Shown: piece after piece, positions 1-7,930 of the stretch | How the letters are laid out: every line of letters begins with the position of its first letter | Numbering within the stretch: position 1 is the first letter of the stretch | The notes under the pieces: generated by a model | What the model was told of the DNA's origin: nothing | Seen by the model: only the letters and a program-made list of their open reading frames with translations | Database searches by the model: none | DNA from: an uncultured Erysipelotrichaceae bacterium | GTDB lineage: Bacteria > Bacillota_I > Bacilli_A > Erysipelotrichales > Coprobacillaceae | Length of the DNA: 64,000 nucleotides | Assembly (NCBI GenBank): GCA_900538465.1 | Contig: UPXV01000001.1 | Coordinates: forward strand, 153,339 to 217,338 | Reading direction: 5' to 3' | Translations under genes and position numbers: made by a program

Positions 1-587
1 TGAATCTTAAAAAACAACATATAATATTTAATATCACGTTCATTTAACTTGCTATTCAAAATATCCTCAGTAATACGTTCTAATTGAAGTTTGTATACAG
101 TATTAGAATCACTCTTTAATTCTTCTTTGGATAATAAACTTTTTACATATTGAGGATCCTTTTTGATTAAATAATCCTTTTTTTCACGATCTGTAACATT
201 ATCAATATCAACTGTTACATTATCAACCAAGAAATTAACAATGACATTGATTTCTTCTTCTTTAATACCCTTTACAGCATAATATGTCGCACAATTGATA
301 TTTTTATTGTAAACCAAGCGATTATATTCACGATCATATATATTTCCTCTAAAAGTATCTGCAGTAAAAATACTTGTATTATATTGAGATAACTTTGTTT
401 CATAGTAATTTTTTTGTGAAATTTGAGTGACAAATAAGCGCACAAGTAATAATACACCAATGAAAGCAATACCACCCATCAAGATTTTAAATCGACGAGA
501 AATGACATTCTCAGTTTGATTTTTGATTCTTGATTCAATTTCTTTCGTTCCATCAAATCGAATCACATTTCTTTTTGGAAACTTCAT
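1..587 (-). CDS. Penicillin-binding protein, N-terminal part (runs off window)
   Basis: Partial gene: the start codon is at 587 behind a GAGGAGG Shine-Dalgarno, and the reading frame is open to base 1, where the window ends. The visible 195 residues have a short basic N-terminus, one membrane segment at about residues 36-55 (GGIAFIGVLLLVRLFVT), and then a dimerisation-type segment with RGNIYDREYNRLVYN. That segment matches the R-G-x-I-x-D-R-x-x motif at the start of class B PBP (PBP2/FtsI-type) ectodomains. Such proteins cross-link peptidoglycan outside the membrane. The transpeptidase domain is outside the window, so elongation (MrdA-like) versus division (FtsI-like) cannot be decided. Confidence 0.8.
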   Translation of the reverse strand, partial: MKFPKRNVIRFDGTKEIESRIKNQTENVISRRFKILMGGIAFIGVLLLVRLFVTQISQKNYYETKLSQYNTSIFTADTFRGNIYDREYNRLVYNKNINCATYYAVKGIKEEEINVIVNFLVDNVTVDIDNVTDREKKDYLIKKDPQYVKSLLSKEELKSDSNTVYKLQLERITEDILNSKLNERDIKYYMLFFKI

Positions 588-612
588 CTTATGCACCTCC
601 TCGACTTATTAT

Positions 613-640
613 ATTATAAACAATCCTGAAAGTAAATCAA
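613..640 (-). promoter_or_regulatory. Sigma-A-type promoter of the PBP gene
   Basis: On the minus strand TTGATT (635-640) and TATAAT (613-618) are separated by 16 bp. They lie just upstream of the ribosome binding site of the PBP gene. Confidence 0.7.
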
Positions 641-644
641 CCTA

Positions 645-683
645 AAAGAAAAAGAGAATTTCACAAATTTTCAAATTCTCTTT
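645..683 (-). terminator. Intrinsic terminator after the 684-1412 gene
   Basis: Perfect 11-bp inverted repeat (651-661 with 673-683, loop 662-672) followed on the minus strand by a T-rich run. It begins directly at the stop codon of the upstream gene. Confidence 0.8.
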
Positions 684-1412
684 CTAATCATGATTTTTTG
701 TTGCTGTATTTTTCACTTCATTATAAATTTGTAAAAAATCTCTTTTATTGTTTTGATAAATTTCTTCTAATTGATACGAAACTGTAAACGTATCATATTC
801 ATGAAATATATTTGGAATATATTGATACAATTTATCTGCTAACATTTGTGCATGTTCAATATCAACACCCACAACTTTAAATAATTTCTTCTCAGTAAAA
901 ATCAATAATCTCACTCTATAAGGTCCACCTTTTGTGCCAACTTGAGCACAAAGCCAATATATTTTTTCACGTGGAATGGCAGTCACTTTATCCCCACAAA
1001 TCAACAAATAAGAAGCTGTTAAAATAATTCTTTCTCCAGAAGGTGTTTTCCCTTCTAAAAATTCATCAATATACTCTTCTACCAAAACTCCATTTTCCAC
1101 TTCCTGATTGATAATTTCAGCTATTTCTTCTTTTGTTCCTTCCTGAAATGGTAAAATTAAGTTTTCTCCATGAAGAGCAACCCGACTTGTTTTAATCAAA
1201 CTAATCACATTTGCTACTATGACAATAACAATCAATCCTGTAAAACAATATACAATTTCTTTCCCTGATGATTTATTCGTATCAAAAATATCTCGACCCA
1301 AAAAATAAATAAACAAAATTAAAATAATAATAAGAATTGAACATCTTAACATTCTTTTTCTTACCATTTCATTAACATTCTTTGATTCTTGTGCCAAAAA
1401 AGTCTTATTCAT
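684..1412 (-). CDS. Two-helix membrane protein of unknown function
   Basis: 242 residues. A short cytoplasmic N-terminus is followed by two strongly hydrophobic segments (about 25-41 and 54-71) and a soluble C-terminal domain of about 165 residues. The later part (LLICGDKVTAIPREKIYWLCAQ, then a segment rich in beta-type residues) resembles the general layout of membrane-anchored PH-like domains, but this is only a shape argument. I do not recognise the family. The start has a GGAGG site. It follows the lepA terminator without a clear promoter of its own and ends in a strong terminator. Confidence 0.6.
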   Translation of the reverse strand: MNKTFLAQESKNVNEMVRKRMLRCSILIIILILFIYFLGRDIFDTNKSSGKEIVYCFTGLIVIVIVANVISLIKTSRVALHGENLILPFQEGTKEEIAEIINQEVENGVLVEEYIDEFLEGKTPSGERIILTASYLLICGDKVTAIPREKIYWLCAQVGTKGGPYRVRLLIFTEKKLFKVVGVDIEHAQMLADKLYQYIPNIFHEYDTFTVSYQLEEIYQNNKRDFLQIYNEVKNTATKNHD

Positions 1413-1445
1413 ACAATTTCCTCCGTTTCTTTTTTTTTTAAAGAA

Positions 1446-1473
1446 TTTAAAAAGCTATCATTTTCATGATAGC
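1446..1473 (-). terminator. Intrinsic terminator of lepA
   Basis: GCTATCA/TGATAGC stem (1454-1460 with 1467-1473) followed on the minus strand by TTTTTAAA. Confidence 0.75.
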
Positions 1474-1517
1474 AAATAAACGGTAAAAAAGATTGTAATA
1501 TCTTATCCAAATGAGGA

Positions 1518-3326
1518 TTAATCGTCATCAACAGAAAGAATAGCCATGAATGCTTCTTGAGGTATTTCTACACTTCCAACAGCCTTCATACGTTTTTTCC
1601 CTTCTTTTTGTTTTTCTAGTAGTTTCTTTTTACGAGAAATATCTCCACCGTAACATTTTGCCAAAACATTTTTACGCATAGCTTTAATATTTGTTCTGGC
1701 AATGACTTTTCCTTGAATAGCAGCTTGAATAGGCACTTCAAACATTTGTTTAGGAATAATTTCTTTTAATTTTTCACAAATAATACGGCCACGATTGTAT
1801 GCAAAATCTTTATGAACAATTGTTGACAAGGCATCAACAACATCACCATTCAATAAAATATCCATACGCGTCAATTTACTTTGTTTATAACCGTCAACTT
1901 CATAATCAAATGAAGCATATCCTTTTGTACAAGATTTTAATTTATCAAAAAAATCATAAACAATTTCACTTAAAGGAATCAAATAAACCACATTACGGCG
2001 CATATCATCAATATACTCAATATCTTGATATTCACCACGTTTTGATTGACACAATTCCATAATTGGTCCAACATACTCTTCTGGAGTCATAATAGATGCT
2101 TTTACATAAGGTTCTTCAATATGTTCAACCTTTTGAGGATCAGGTAAAGATGCCGGATTATCAATTTCAATCATAGAACCGTCTGTTAAATAACAATGAT
2201 AAACAACTGATGGAGCTGTTGCAATTAATTCCAAATCAAATTCACGCTCTAATCTTTCCTCAATAACATCCATATGTAAAAGACCTAAAAAACCACATCT
2301 AAATCCAAATCCTAAAGCCTGAGATGTTTCTGGTTCAAAAATCAATGCTGAATCACTTAATTTCATTTTTTCTAATGCTTCTCTTAAATCTTTATATTTA
2401 GAATTATCAACAGGATATAACCCACAATAAACCATTGGATTTAATTTACGATAACCTGGCAATGGTGTTTTTGATTCTTGTTGAAGAGTTGTCACAGTAT
2501 CACCAACATGAACATCCTGAATAGATTTAATAGAAGCCGCAATCCATCCAACTTCACCAGTCACCAATTCATCTTTTTTCTCTTCTTTAGGTGTTCTCAC
2601 ACCCACTTCAATAACCTCATAGACTGCATTGGTAGCCATAAATTTAATTTGGTCACCAACTTTTATTTTTCCATCCTTAACACAAACAAATACAATAACC
2701 CCACGATAACTATCGTAGAAAGAATCAAATATTAATGCTTGTGTTGGATTTTGACAATCTCCTTTTGGTGCAGGAACATTTTTCACAACATCTTCTAAAA
2801 CATCAATAACATTTAATCCTGTCTTGGCAGAAATTAATGGTGCTTCATCAGCAGGTAATCCAATAATATCTTCAATTTCTTGAATAACACGTTTTGGATC
2901 AGCACTTGGTAAATCAATTTTATTAATAACAGGCAAAATTTCTAAATCATTATCCAATGCCAAAAAGACATTTGCTAAAGTTTGTGCTTCTACACCTTGA
3001 GCTGCGTCTACAACCAATACGGCTCCTTCACAAGCAGCAAGTGAACGAGAAACCTCATAAGTAAAATCGACATGACCTGGTGTATCAATAAGATGAAGCA
3101 AATACTCTTGTCCATCTTTGGCTTTATATTTTAATTGAACTGCATTTAATTTGATAGTAATACCACGTTCTCTTTCTAAATCCATACTATCAAGGAGTTG
3201 TTCTTTCATTTCACGATCACTGACAGCACCTGTTAATTGCAAAATTCTATCAGCTAAAGTAGACTTCCCATGATCAATATGCGCAATAATAGAAAAATTT
3301 CTGATATGTGATTGATCTATATTCAT
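1518..3326 (-). CDS. lepA: Elongation factor 4 (LepA), ribosome-associated GTPase
   Basis: 602 residues, the usual LepA length. The G domain is complete: AHIDHGKST at 15-23, DTPGH at 81-85, NKID near 135. It is followed by EF-G-like domains II, III and V and the LepA-specific C-terminal domain, with its conserved KSCTKGYASFDYE stretch and the basic GGDISRKKKLLEKQKEGKKRMK tail, quoted here in part only. LepA acts on ribosomes at the cytoplasmic membrane or in the cytosol and affects translation under stress and 30S maturation. It is monocistronic here, with its own terminator. The start is preceded by AAAGGAG. Confidence 0.98.
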   Translation of the reverse strand: MNIDQSHIRNFSIIAHIDHGKSTLADRILQLTGAVSDREMKEQLLDSMDLERERGITIKLNAVQLKYKAKDGQEYLLHLIDTPGHVDFTYEVSRSLAACEGAVLVVDAAQGVEAQTLANVFLALDNDLEILPVINKIDLPSADPKRVIQEIEDIIGLPADEAPLISAKTGLNVIDVLEDVVKNVPAPKGDCQNPTQALIFDSFYDSYRGVIVFVCVKDGKIKVGDQIKFMATNAVYEVIEVGVRTPKEEKKDELVTGEVGWIAASIKSIQDVHVGDTVTTLQQESKTPLPGYRKLNPMVYCGLYPVDNSKYKDLREALEKMKLSDSALIFEPETSQALGFGFRCGFLGLLHMDVIEERLEREFDLELIATAPSVVYHCYLTDGSMIEIDNPASLPDPQKVEHIEEPYVKASIMTPEEYVGPIMELCQSKRGEYQDIEYIDDMRRNVVYLIPLSEIVYDFFDKLKSCTKGYASFDYEVDGYKQSKLTRMDILLNGDVVDALSTIVHKDFAYNRGRIICEKLKEIIPKQMFEVPIQAAIQGKVIARTNIKAMRKNVLAKCYGGDISRKKKLLEKQKEGKKRMKAVGSVEIPQEAFMAILSVDDD

Positions 3327-3383
3327 TATTCAAACTCCTTTCTTTTCACTTTATCTATTTTACACAATTCTTATCAAAAAAGA

Positions 3384-3410
3384 AACAAAAAAGTAGTATC
3401 ACGACTACTT
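3384..3410 (-). terminator. Intrinsic terminator of ssb
   Basis: AAGTAGT/ACTACTT stem (3391-3397 with 3404-3410) overlapping the ssb stop codon and followed by TTTTTTG on the minus strand. Confidence 0.75.
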
Positions 3411-3737
3411 TTTTACTAAATATTTGTCTAAAAACTCAACGTGTTCAACTTTAACTTCCATGGTTGTCGTTGTTTGGTTTTCAGAAGTTTCATATGTTCT
3501 GGATTGTAACCGTCCTTTAATACCAAGAAAACTACCAATTTCACAACAGTCTTTGACCTGTTCACTGATCCCTTTCCATAGAACACAATTGATATAATCA
3601 TGATCCTTAATACCTAAATTGTTTCGAAATGGTCTTTCTACATCAATCACAATTGTTGCGAGTTTAATGCCTGTAGGTGTTTCCTTAATAATGGGTTTAT
3701 TGGCCAGTTTTCCAATAACTATAATTTCATTAAACAT
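3405..3737 (-). CDS. Single-stranded DNA-binding protein (short, OB fold)
   Basis: 110 residues from the ATG at 3737, which has AAGGAGG in ideal position; the frame is open further upstream but those codons lack a ribosome site. The sequence starts MFNEIIVIGKLANKP and has the SSB OB-fold pattern (N/G-L-x-x-x-P, a central INCVLWKG strand, GIKGRLQSRTYET, then VEHVEFL). There is no acidic C-terminal tail (it ends DKYLVKK), so this is probably an accessory SSB rather than the replicative one, like the YwpH/SsbB class of competence-related proteins. That assignment is inference from length and the missing tail. It has its own promoter and terminator. Confidence 0.85.
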   Translation of the reverse strand: MFNEIIVIGKLANKPIIKETPTGIKLATIVIDVERPFRNNLGIKDHDYINCVLWKGISEQVKDCCEIGSFLGIKGRLQSRTYETSENQTTTTMEVKVEHVEFLDKYLVKK

Positions 3738-3759
3738 TTCTCTTTCCTCCTTATTTTTC

Positions 3760-3788
3760 ATTATAAAGGAGATAAATTCATAAGCCAA
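3760..3788 (-). promoter_or_regulatory. Sigma-A-type promoter of the ssb-like gene
   Basis: Minus-strand TTGGCT (3783-3788), 17-bp spacer, TATAAT (3760-3765), about 25 bp before the start codon. Confidence 0.65.
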
Positions 3789-3799
3789 ATTTGTTAAAA

Positions 3800-3818
3800 T
3801 TGGCATTATCAATGCCAA
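3800..3818 (-). terminator. Hairpin with T-run upstream of ssb promoter
   Basis: TTGGCAT/ATGCCAA 7-bp stem (3800-3806 with 3812-3818) followed by TTTT on the minus strand. It lies between the acpS terminator and the ssb promoter, so no known upstream gene needs it. It may end a short untranslated transcript of about 80-100 nt, or be a second terminator. The word TTTTGGCAT occurs once more about 30 bp further upstream. Confidence 0.4.
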
Positions 3819-3905
3819 AAAACAACAAATTCAAACAAATCATGCCAAAAGATTTGCATAATTTATCAATTTTATCTTATAAAACATACCAATTGAAAAA
3901 GATTG

Positions 3906-3938
3906 TATAAAAAAAGTAAAGAAAAATTCTTTACTTTT
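3906..3938 (-). terminator. Intrinsic terminator of the trmB-acpS operon
   Basis: AAAAGTAAAGAA with TTCTTTACTTTT (3912-3923, 3927-3938) overlapping the acpS stop, followed by TTTTTTATA on the minus strand. Confidence 0.75.
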
Positions 3939-4260
3939 CTATCACAACAAATGCAATTGCATACTTATTTTCATGAGAAATAGAAATCAAAGCATTCTCA
4001 TCGTTTAAATAAGGACATCCTGTCTCATCATTTAAAATTTCTATATCATGAAAATCAATTCCACCTATTCCCTTTTGATTTGCTTTTAAATAGGCTTCTT
4101 TTCCCGCAAAACGACCACCTAAAAACTCTAACTGACGTTTTGAAGAAGACATTTTTTGGAAAAGTTGATACTCTTTTTGAGATAAGACCTTTTTTACAAA
4201 ATGGTCATTATGAATATTTAATCTTTCAAGATCAACAATATCAACACCAATTCCCTTCAT
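3931..4260 (-). CDS. acpS: Holo-[acyl-carrier-protein] synthase
   Basis: 109 residues, slightly shorter than the usual 115-125. AcpS transfers 4'-phosphopantetheine from CoA to the serine of acyl carrier protein in the cytoplasm. Visible family motifs: GVDIVDLERL with the metal-binding Asp 7, FLGGRFAGKEAYLKA (48-60) with the second metal ligand Glu 55, and SISHE near residue 93. It is the last gene of a minus-strand operon and its ATG overlaps the stop codon of the preceding gene by one base (TAATG), implying translational coupling. No alternative family fits. Confidence 0.95.
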   Translation of the reverse strand: MKGIGVDIVDLERLNIHNDHFVKKVLSQKEYQLFQKMSSSKRQLEFLGGRFAGKEAYLKANQKGIGGIDFHDIEILNDETGCPYLNDENALISISHENKYAIAFVVIEK

Positions 4261-4874
4261 TAATCTTTAAACTTCTTTTCATAAAGACTCATTAATTCAT
4301 CTAAACTCATAGAATCATCAATTTCATCTATAAAAGAGTCCTCATCTTCTTTTTGTAAATCCAATTTAAATTCACCAGTACGTTCTTCAATGATTTTTAA
4401 TTGATCTTGTTCCTCTTCAACAATATGAGCAATATTTCTTAAATTTTGTTCAACACTGGGTTCTTCTACTTTTTTTATTGTTTCTTCTTGTCTATCTTGA
4501 ATCTCTTCTTTTTCATCTTCTTGAGAAGCTGATCCATAAAATGGACTAATAATTGGAATCAATTCATCAGTCTCTTTTTTTATTTTTTTAACTTTTGGTT
4601 TTGCTACTTTTGTTTCAGATTTCTTTGTTTTTTGAACACCAGTAATTGGAGAAATAATTTCACTCATTCGATATGTTGATTCAGTATTGATTGTCTTTTT
4701 AGGTTCGGTTTTTTTAACGTCTACTTTTTCTACAGGTTTTTCTTCAGTTTCTTCTTCCTCGTTATAGATCAAAGGTGTACTGAATTTTTCTTTACGTCTT
4801 TGTTCCAAAACAGGATCTACTGTTTCAAAAGTTTCTTCCTCTTCTTCATCTCTTCCAAAAAATTTCTTAAACAT
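4260..4874 (-). CDS. Acidic low-complexity protein with two I-S-P-x-x-G motifs
   Basis: 204 residues, no membrane segment, very rich in Glu, Lys and Asp, and probably largely disordered. It starts MFKKFFGRDEEEEE. Two related short motifs stand out: EIISPITGVQK at about 71-81 and PIISPFYGSAS at about 107-117, separated by a Lys-rich linker. The last 60 residues look helical and end in DELMSLYEKKFKD. I do not recognise a named family. Repeated short linear motifs in a disordered acidic chain suggest a scaffold or adaptor that binds a folded partner; this is inference. It is coupled to acpS downstream and to ytpR upstream. Start chosen for AGGAGG seven bases upstream. Confidence 0.75.
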   Translation of the reverse strand: MFKKFFGRDEEEEETFETVDPVLEQRRKEKFSTPLIYNEEEETEEKPVEKVDVKKTEPKKTINTESTYRMSEIISPITGVQKTKKSETKVAKPKVKKIKKETDELIPIISPFYGSASQEDEKEEIQDRQEETIKKVEEPSVEQNLRNIAHIVEEEQDQLKIIEERTGEFKLDLQKEDEDSFIDEIDDSMSLDELMSLYEKKFKD

Positions 4875-4886
4875 TTGTTCATCCTC

Positions 4887-5489
4887 CTATTTAAAAAATG
4901 AATCTCCCACTTGATAATCATGTTCATCTAATATTAAAATTCCCCTCACTTGTGGAGCGTTTTCTAAAGCCAATTCACGTGCCGAGCAAAGCATACCATT
5001 CGATTCTACTCCACGAAGCTTAGATGGTCTAATAACAAGACCTGAAGGCATAACAGCATTATTCTTAGCTACGACAACAAGTTGATTCAAAGCCACATTT
5101 GGCGCACCACAAACAATCTGTAATTGTTCATCACCAGTATCAACTTGGCAAATATGCATATGATCAGAATCAGGATGTTCTTGAATAGCTATAACTTTTC
5201 CTACTCTAAACTTATCATCATAATCACTTTCAACACATTCTAATTGATGAGCCTTCAACACCTGATTCAATTGTTCAACAAATTCAGGTGTCATTTTGAC
5301 CTTCCCAGTCTTTAAGTTAGTTATATATTGTGATGCATGAAACAAATTATATCCGATGATTTTTTCATCATGATATAAACAGCATACATCATCTTCTTTA
5401 TGGTAATGAGTGACTTGACGATCATGTCCCAAACGAATCAGTAAAACATCACCAATATGTTCTAAATTATAAAAAGCATGTAAATTCAT
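4887..5489 (-). CDS. ytpR: YtpR-family tRNA-binding domain protein
   Basis: 200 residues from the ATG at 5489, which has AGGTG six bases upstream; an in-frame GTG at 5498 is less well placed. The N-terminal 90 residues match the YtpR-specific domain (NLHAFYNLEHIGDVLLIRLG). The rest is an OB-fold tRNA-binding domain like that of PheRS-beta and Arc1p: VGKVIAIQEHPDSDHMHICQV, then IVCGAPNV and NGMLCSARELAL, each quoted in part. Function in Bacillus is not firmly known; a role in tRNA or RNA binding is expected. It follows a thioredoxin-like gene, as ytpR follows ytpP in Bacillus, supporting orthology. Confidence 0.9.
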   Translation of the reverse strand: MNLHAFYNLEHIGDVLLIRLGHDRQVTHYHKEDDVCCLYHDEKIIGYNLFHASQYITNLKTGKVKMTPEFVEQLNQVLKAHQLECVESDYDDKFRVGKVIAIQEHPDSDHMHICQVDTGDEQLQIVCGAPNVALNQLVVVAKNNAVMPSGLVIRPSKLRGVESNGMLCSARELALENAPQVRGILILDEHDYQVGDSFFK

Positions 5490-5498
5490 TGTCTTCAC

Positions 5499-5822
5499 CT
5501 ATCCTAAGTTATCTATAAAAGTTTGTATTTCTTCTTGTGTCTTTCTTGCTTTGCTGACAAAACGAGAAACTTCTTGTCCATCACGATACGCAATAAAAGA
5601 TGGGATTCCAAGAATTTCTAAATCCACACATAAATCAATCATTTTATCACGATCAATATAATAGAACGTCCATTTTGGATTATTTTGAACCAAATCATCT
5701 ATAAACGTTTTTAAAAAATGACAATCAGGGCACCAAGTTGTTGAAAACACCATAAGAGATTGTCCTTGAATGGCTTCTTGATAAGCTTCTAAAGTTAATA
5801 TTTCTTCTAGGTTATTCATCAT
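5499..5822 (-). CDS. Thioredoxin-like protein (YtpP-like)
   Basis: 107 residues from ATG-ATG at 5822 with AAAGGAGG upstream; the open frame extends further but overlaps trmB without a ribosome site. Thioredoxin fold with redox motif W-C-P-D-C (30-34), not the canonical WCGPC, and the cis-proline in GIPSFIAYRDG. The adjacent ytpR gene points to the Bacillus ytpP-ytpR pair. It probably reduces or isomerises cytosolic disulfides; there is no signal peptide. It overlaps the end of trmB by 11 bases. Confidence 0.88.
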   Translation of the reverse strand: MMNNLEEILTLEAYQEAIQGQSLMVFSTTWCPDCHFLKTFIDDLVQNNPKWTFYYIDRDKMIDLCVDLEILGIPSFIAYRDGQEVSRFVSKARKTQEEIQTFIDNLG

Positions 5823-6471
5823 GAGTTCCTCCTTTAAATGTTGTAACAATACGATATATCGGTCCAAATGGAGAAAACTTACGCTCATATTCTGTTTGAA
5901 TATTGTCTTCATATCCAACACTATGATGTAAATCTAAACAGACATCTAAAAATTGAAGTCCAAATTGTTGGAAAGAAATTAATGAATATTCAAATAAAGA
6001 ACGATTATCCGTTTTTAAAATCAATTCTCCATCTTCTTTTAATATATTTTTATATGTTGGCAAAAAAGTATCAGAAGTCAAACGACGTTTCGCATGTTTC
6101 TTTTTAGGCCAAGGATCACTAAAATTTAAGTAGATACGACTAATCTCATTCGTTTGAAAAATTTCATTTAACAAAGCTGCATCTTCTTTCATTAATCGTA
6201 AATTAGGCAACTTACTTTCTTGATCAATCTTTTTTAAAGCGCCTACCATAACACTAGGAAATTTTTCAATACCAATAAAATTAATATCAGGATATTGTTT
6301 CGCATTTTCAATAATGAAATCACCTTTTCCCATTCCTATCTCAATATAAATAGGATGATCATTACCAAAGAGTTCTTGCCATTTTCCAAAATATTCTTTT
6401 GGATTAAACATAACAATATCTTTGTGATTTTCTAAAATTTCATTTGCTTTTGGATTATTTCTTAATCGCAT
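5812..6471 (-). CDS. trmB: tRNA (guanine-N7-)-methyltransferase
   Basis: 219 residues, starting MRLRNNPKA at 6471 with GGAGG five bases upstream (an in-frame ATG twelve bases earlier lacks this). TrmB adds the 7-methyl group to G46 of tRNA using S-adenosylmethionine. Visible motifs: IEIGMGKGDFI (SAM binding), FIGIEKFPS, and the TrmB signature YLNFSDPWPKKKHAKRRL with its RNA-binding basic stretch, then ILKTDNRSLFEY and TEYERKF near the end. It belongs to the operon running to acpS. Confidence 0.97.
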   Translation of the reverse strand: MRLRNNPKANEILENHKDIVMFNPKEYFGKWQELFGNDHPIYIEIGMGKGDFIIENAKQYPDINFIGIEKFPSVMVGALKKIDQESKLPNLRLMKEDAALLNEIFQTNEISRIYLNFSDPWPKKKHAKRRLTSDTFLPTYKNILKEDGELILKTDNRSLFEYSLISFQQFGLQFLDVCLDLHHSVGYEDNIQTEYERKFSPFGPIYRIVTTFKGGTHDE

Positions 6472-6492
6472 ATATTCCTCCAATATTTTTTC

Positions 6493-7215
6493 TTATTGTA
6501 GCATAGATTCATCTTTTAATCTATCTAATTCTTCATTTGTCAGGCGTCTATATTCGCCAAGTGCAAGAGATTCGTCTAATTCTAAATTTTTCATACGAAT
6601 TCTCTTTAAATATGTCACTTCTTTGCCAATAGCTAAAAACATTTTTTTCACTTGATGAAATTTTCCTTCATAAATTTCAACGGTAATTTCACTTGTTGTT
6701 TCATCAGTTTCTATAATATGTAATTGAGCGCTTTGACATTGATAGTCATCATCAATAATAATTCCATTTTTAAATTTTTCAATGTCATCTTCATCAACAA
6801 CCCCATTGATTTTTGCAAAATAAACTTTTGGGCAATGTTTTTTTGGTGAAAGCAATTGATGTGCAAGAACTCCATCATTTGTCATCAATAGTAAACCTTC
6901 TGTATCAACATCTAATCGACCCACTGGGAATAAATCATCACGATAATAATCATCAATTAACTCAACAACAGTTGGATAAATATTATCGACAGTTGCACTT
7001 ACGTAACCTGCAGGTTTATTAAGCATATAATAGACATATTCCTCATAGATAATTTTCTCTCCATCAACTTGGACATTATCACGAGTTGGATCAACTTGTG
7101 TTTTATCTTTCTTTATCGTTTCACCATTGACACTCACATAACCTTGCTTAATCAATTCTTTGACTTCTTTACGTGTTCCAAAACCACTATGGGCTAATAA
7201 CTTATCTAATCTCAT
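6493..7215 (-). CDS. rRNA pseudouridine synthase, RsuA/RluB family
   Basis: 240 residues. N-terminal S4 RNA-binding domain (1-48, MRLDKLLAHSGFGTRKEVK) followed by the catalytic domain with VGRLDVDTEGLLL, in which Asp 102 is the nucleophile that isomerises uridine. Length and the single S4 plus short catalytic domain fit the RsuA/RluB group acting on 16S or 23S rRNA; the exact target uridine cannot be told from sequence alone. The ATG overlaps the preceding lipoprotein gene by four bases (ATGA). Confidence 0.93.
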   Translation of the reverse strand: MRLDKLLAHSGFGTRKEVKELIKQGYVSVNGETIKKDKTQVDPTRDNVQVDGEKIIYEEYVYYMLNKPAGYVSATVDNIYPTVVELIDDYYRDDLFPVGRLDVDTEGLLLMTNDGVLAHQLLSPKKHCPKVYFAKINGVVDEDDIEKFKNGIIIDDDYQCQSAQLHIIETDETTSEITVEIYEGKFHQVKKMFLAIGKEVTYLKRIRMKNLELDESLALGEYRRLTNEELDRLKDESMLQ

Positions 7216-7679
7216 TTGTTAACCTCAATATACTTTTCAATTTGTTTTGTTTTTTGTTCATCAGCAAAATAAGAAAGATATAATTTAACAGTTCCTTCTT
7301 TTTGACAAGTTCCTGATAATTGAACACCTTTATAATAATTATGTGTTTTATCCACATAATTCACTTTTAAATGATATTCCTCTTCATCAAAAACTCCTAA
7401 TGATGGATAACTCTCATCTAAAGAATTATCAACATAGGCAACAGCTTTTATATTGTACATATCTTTCGTTGCTTGGTGAATAATGACATCATAGCGAAAA
7501 TAATCTTCAATAGGATTGAAAATAACTTCAATCTGGCAAGGATATGAAGAAACAAATTCTTGTCTTTGTTGAAGATGATCAACAATTTGTTGATACATAT
7601 CTAGTTGAGAGTTATTGTTTTGAGATTGACATCCAAAACATAAACATAACATCAAAAATAAAAGTGCTATTTTTTTCAT
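7212..7679 (-). CDS. Putative small lipoprotein of unknown function
   Basis: 155 residues. The N-terminus MKKIALLFLMLCLCFGC is a signal sequence ending in an imperfect lipobox with Cys 17 (G at -1, but Cys at -3). The mature part is a single beta-rich domain with repeated hydrophobic/polar alternation (CQIEVIFNPIEDYFRYDVI, EEEYHLKVNYVD, EGTVKLYLSYF). I recognise no family. It is expected on the outer face of the membrane. It is translationally coupled to the pseudouridine synthase and sits behind a promoter with a perfect inverted repeat. Confidence 0.7.
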   Translation of the reverse strand: MKKIALLFLMLCLCFGCQSQNNNSQLDMYQQIVDHLQQRQEFVSSYPCQIEVIFNPIEDYFRYDVIIHQATKDMYNIKAVAYVDNSLDESYPSLGVFDEEEYHLKVNYVDKTHNYYKGVQLSGTCQKEGTVKLYLSYFADEQKTKQIEKYIEVNK

Positions 7680-7694
7680 AAAATCACCACTACC

Positions 7695-7724
7695 ATTATA
7701 ACACTTTTCTCATGATGAGAAAAG
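7695..7724 (-). promoter_or_regulatory. Promoter with operator-like perfect inverted repeat
   Basis: TATAAT on the minus strand (7695-7700) is preceded three bases upstream by a perfect 10-bp inverted repeat with one-base centre (7704-7713 and 7715-7724, CTTTTCTCAT and its complement). The repeat fills the spacer and -35 region, where no good -35 hexamer is visible. This is the usual position of a repressor or activator site. It is not followed by a T-run, so it is unlikely to be a terminator. Confidence 0.55.
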
Positions 7725-7734
7725 TCATGATTTT

Positions 7735-7763
7735 TTTAAAAGAAAAAGGCTAAAATAGCCTTT
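7735..7763 (-). terminator. Intrinsic terminator of the DUF1540 gene
   Basis: AAAGGCTA/TAGCCTTT stem (7745-7752 with 7756-7763) overlapping the stop codon, followed by TTTTCTTTT on the minus strand. Confidence 0.8.
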
Positions 7764-7911
7764 ATTTCAATTCAAAAGTATCACAAGCAGTTTCTTCAAC
7801 ATCCTTAGCACAGGCACAATCACAATTCCCTACTTGAATACATTTGGCTTCACAGTGTCCATCACATTGATATTTACAGCTTTCCACGCTACATTTTACA
7901 TCTTTAGCCAT
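7762..7911 (-). CDS. DUF1540-type Cys-rich small protein
   Basis: 49 residues with nine cysteines, too short for most gene callers. It starts MAKDVKCSVESCKYQCDG with TGGAGGTGA eight bases upstream. The order C-x4-C-x3-C-x3-C-x3-C-x5-C-x-C-x-C-x8-C and the VKC-S-V-x-x-C opening match DUF1540 domain proteins, small presumed metal-binding proteins common in spore-forming Firmicutes. The upstream promoter resembles sigma-G promoters, which suggests a forespore or spore role; this is inference. Confidence 0.8.
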   Translation of the reverse strand: MAKDVKCSVESCKYQCDGHCEAKCIQVGNCDCACAKDVEETACDTFELK

Positions 7912-7930
7912 GACTTTCACCTCCATAAAT

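Noticed and set aside
1799..2735. Plus-strand frames antisense to lepA
   Set aside because: Shadows of the conserved lepA frame; His/Gln/Asn-rich composition is typical of antisense frames in A/T-rich genes.
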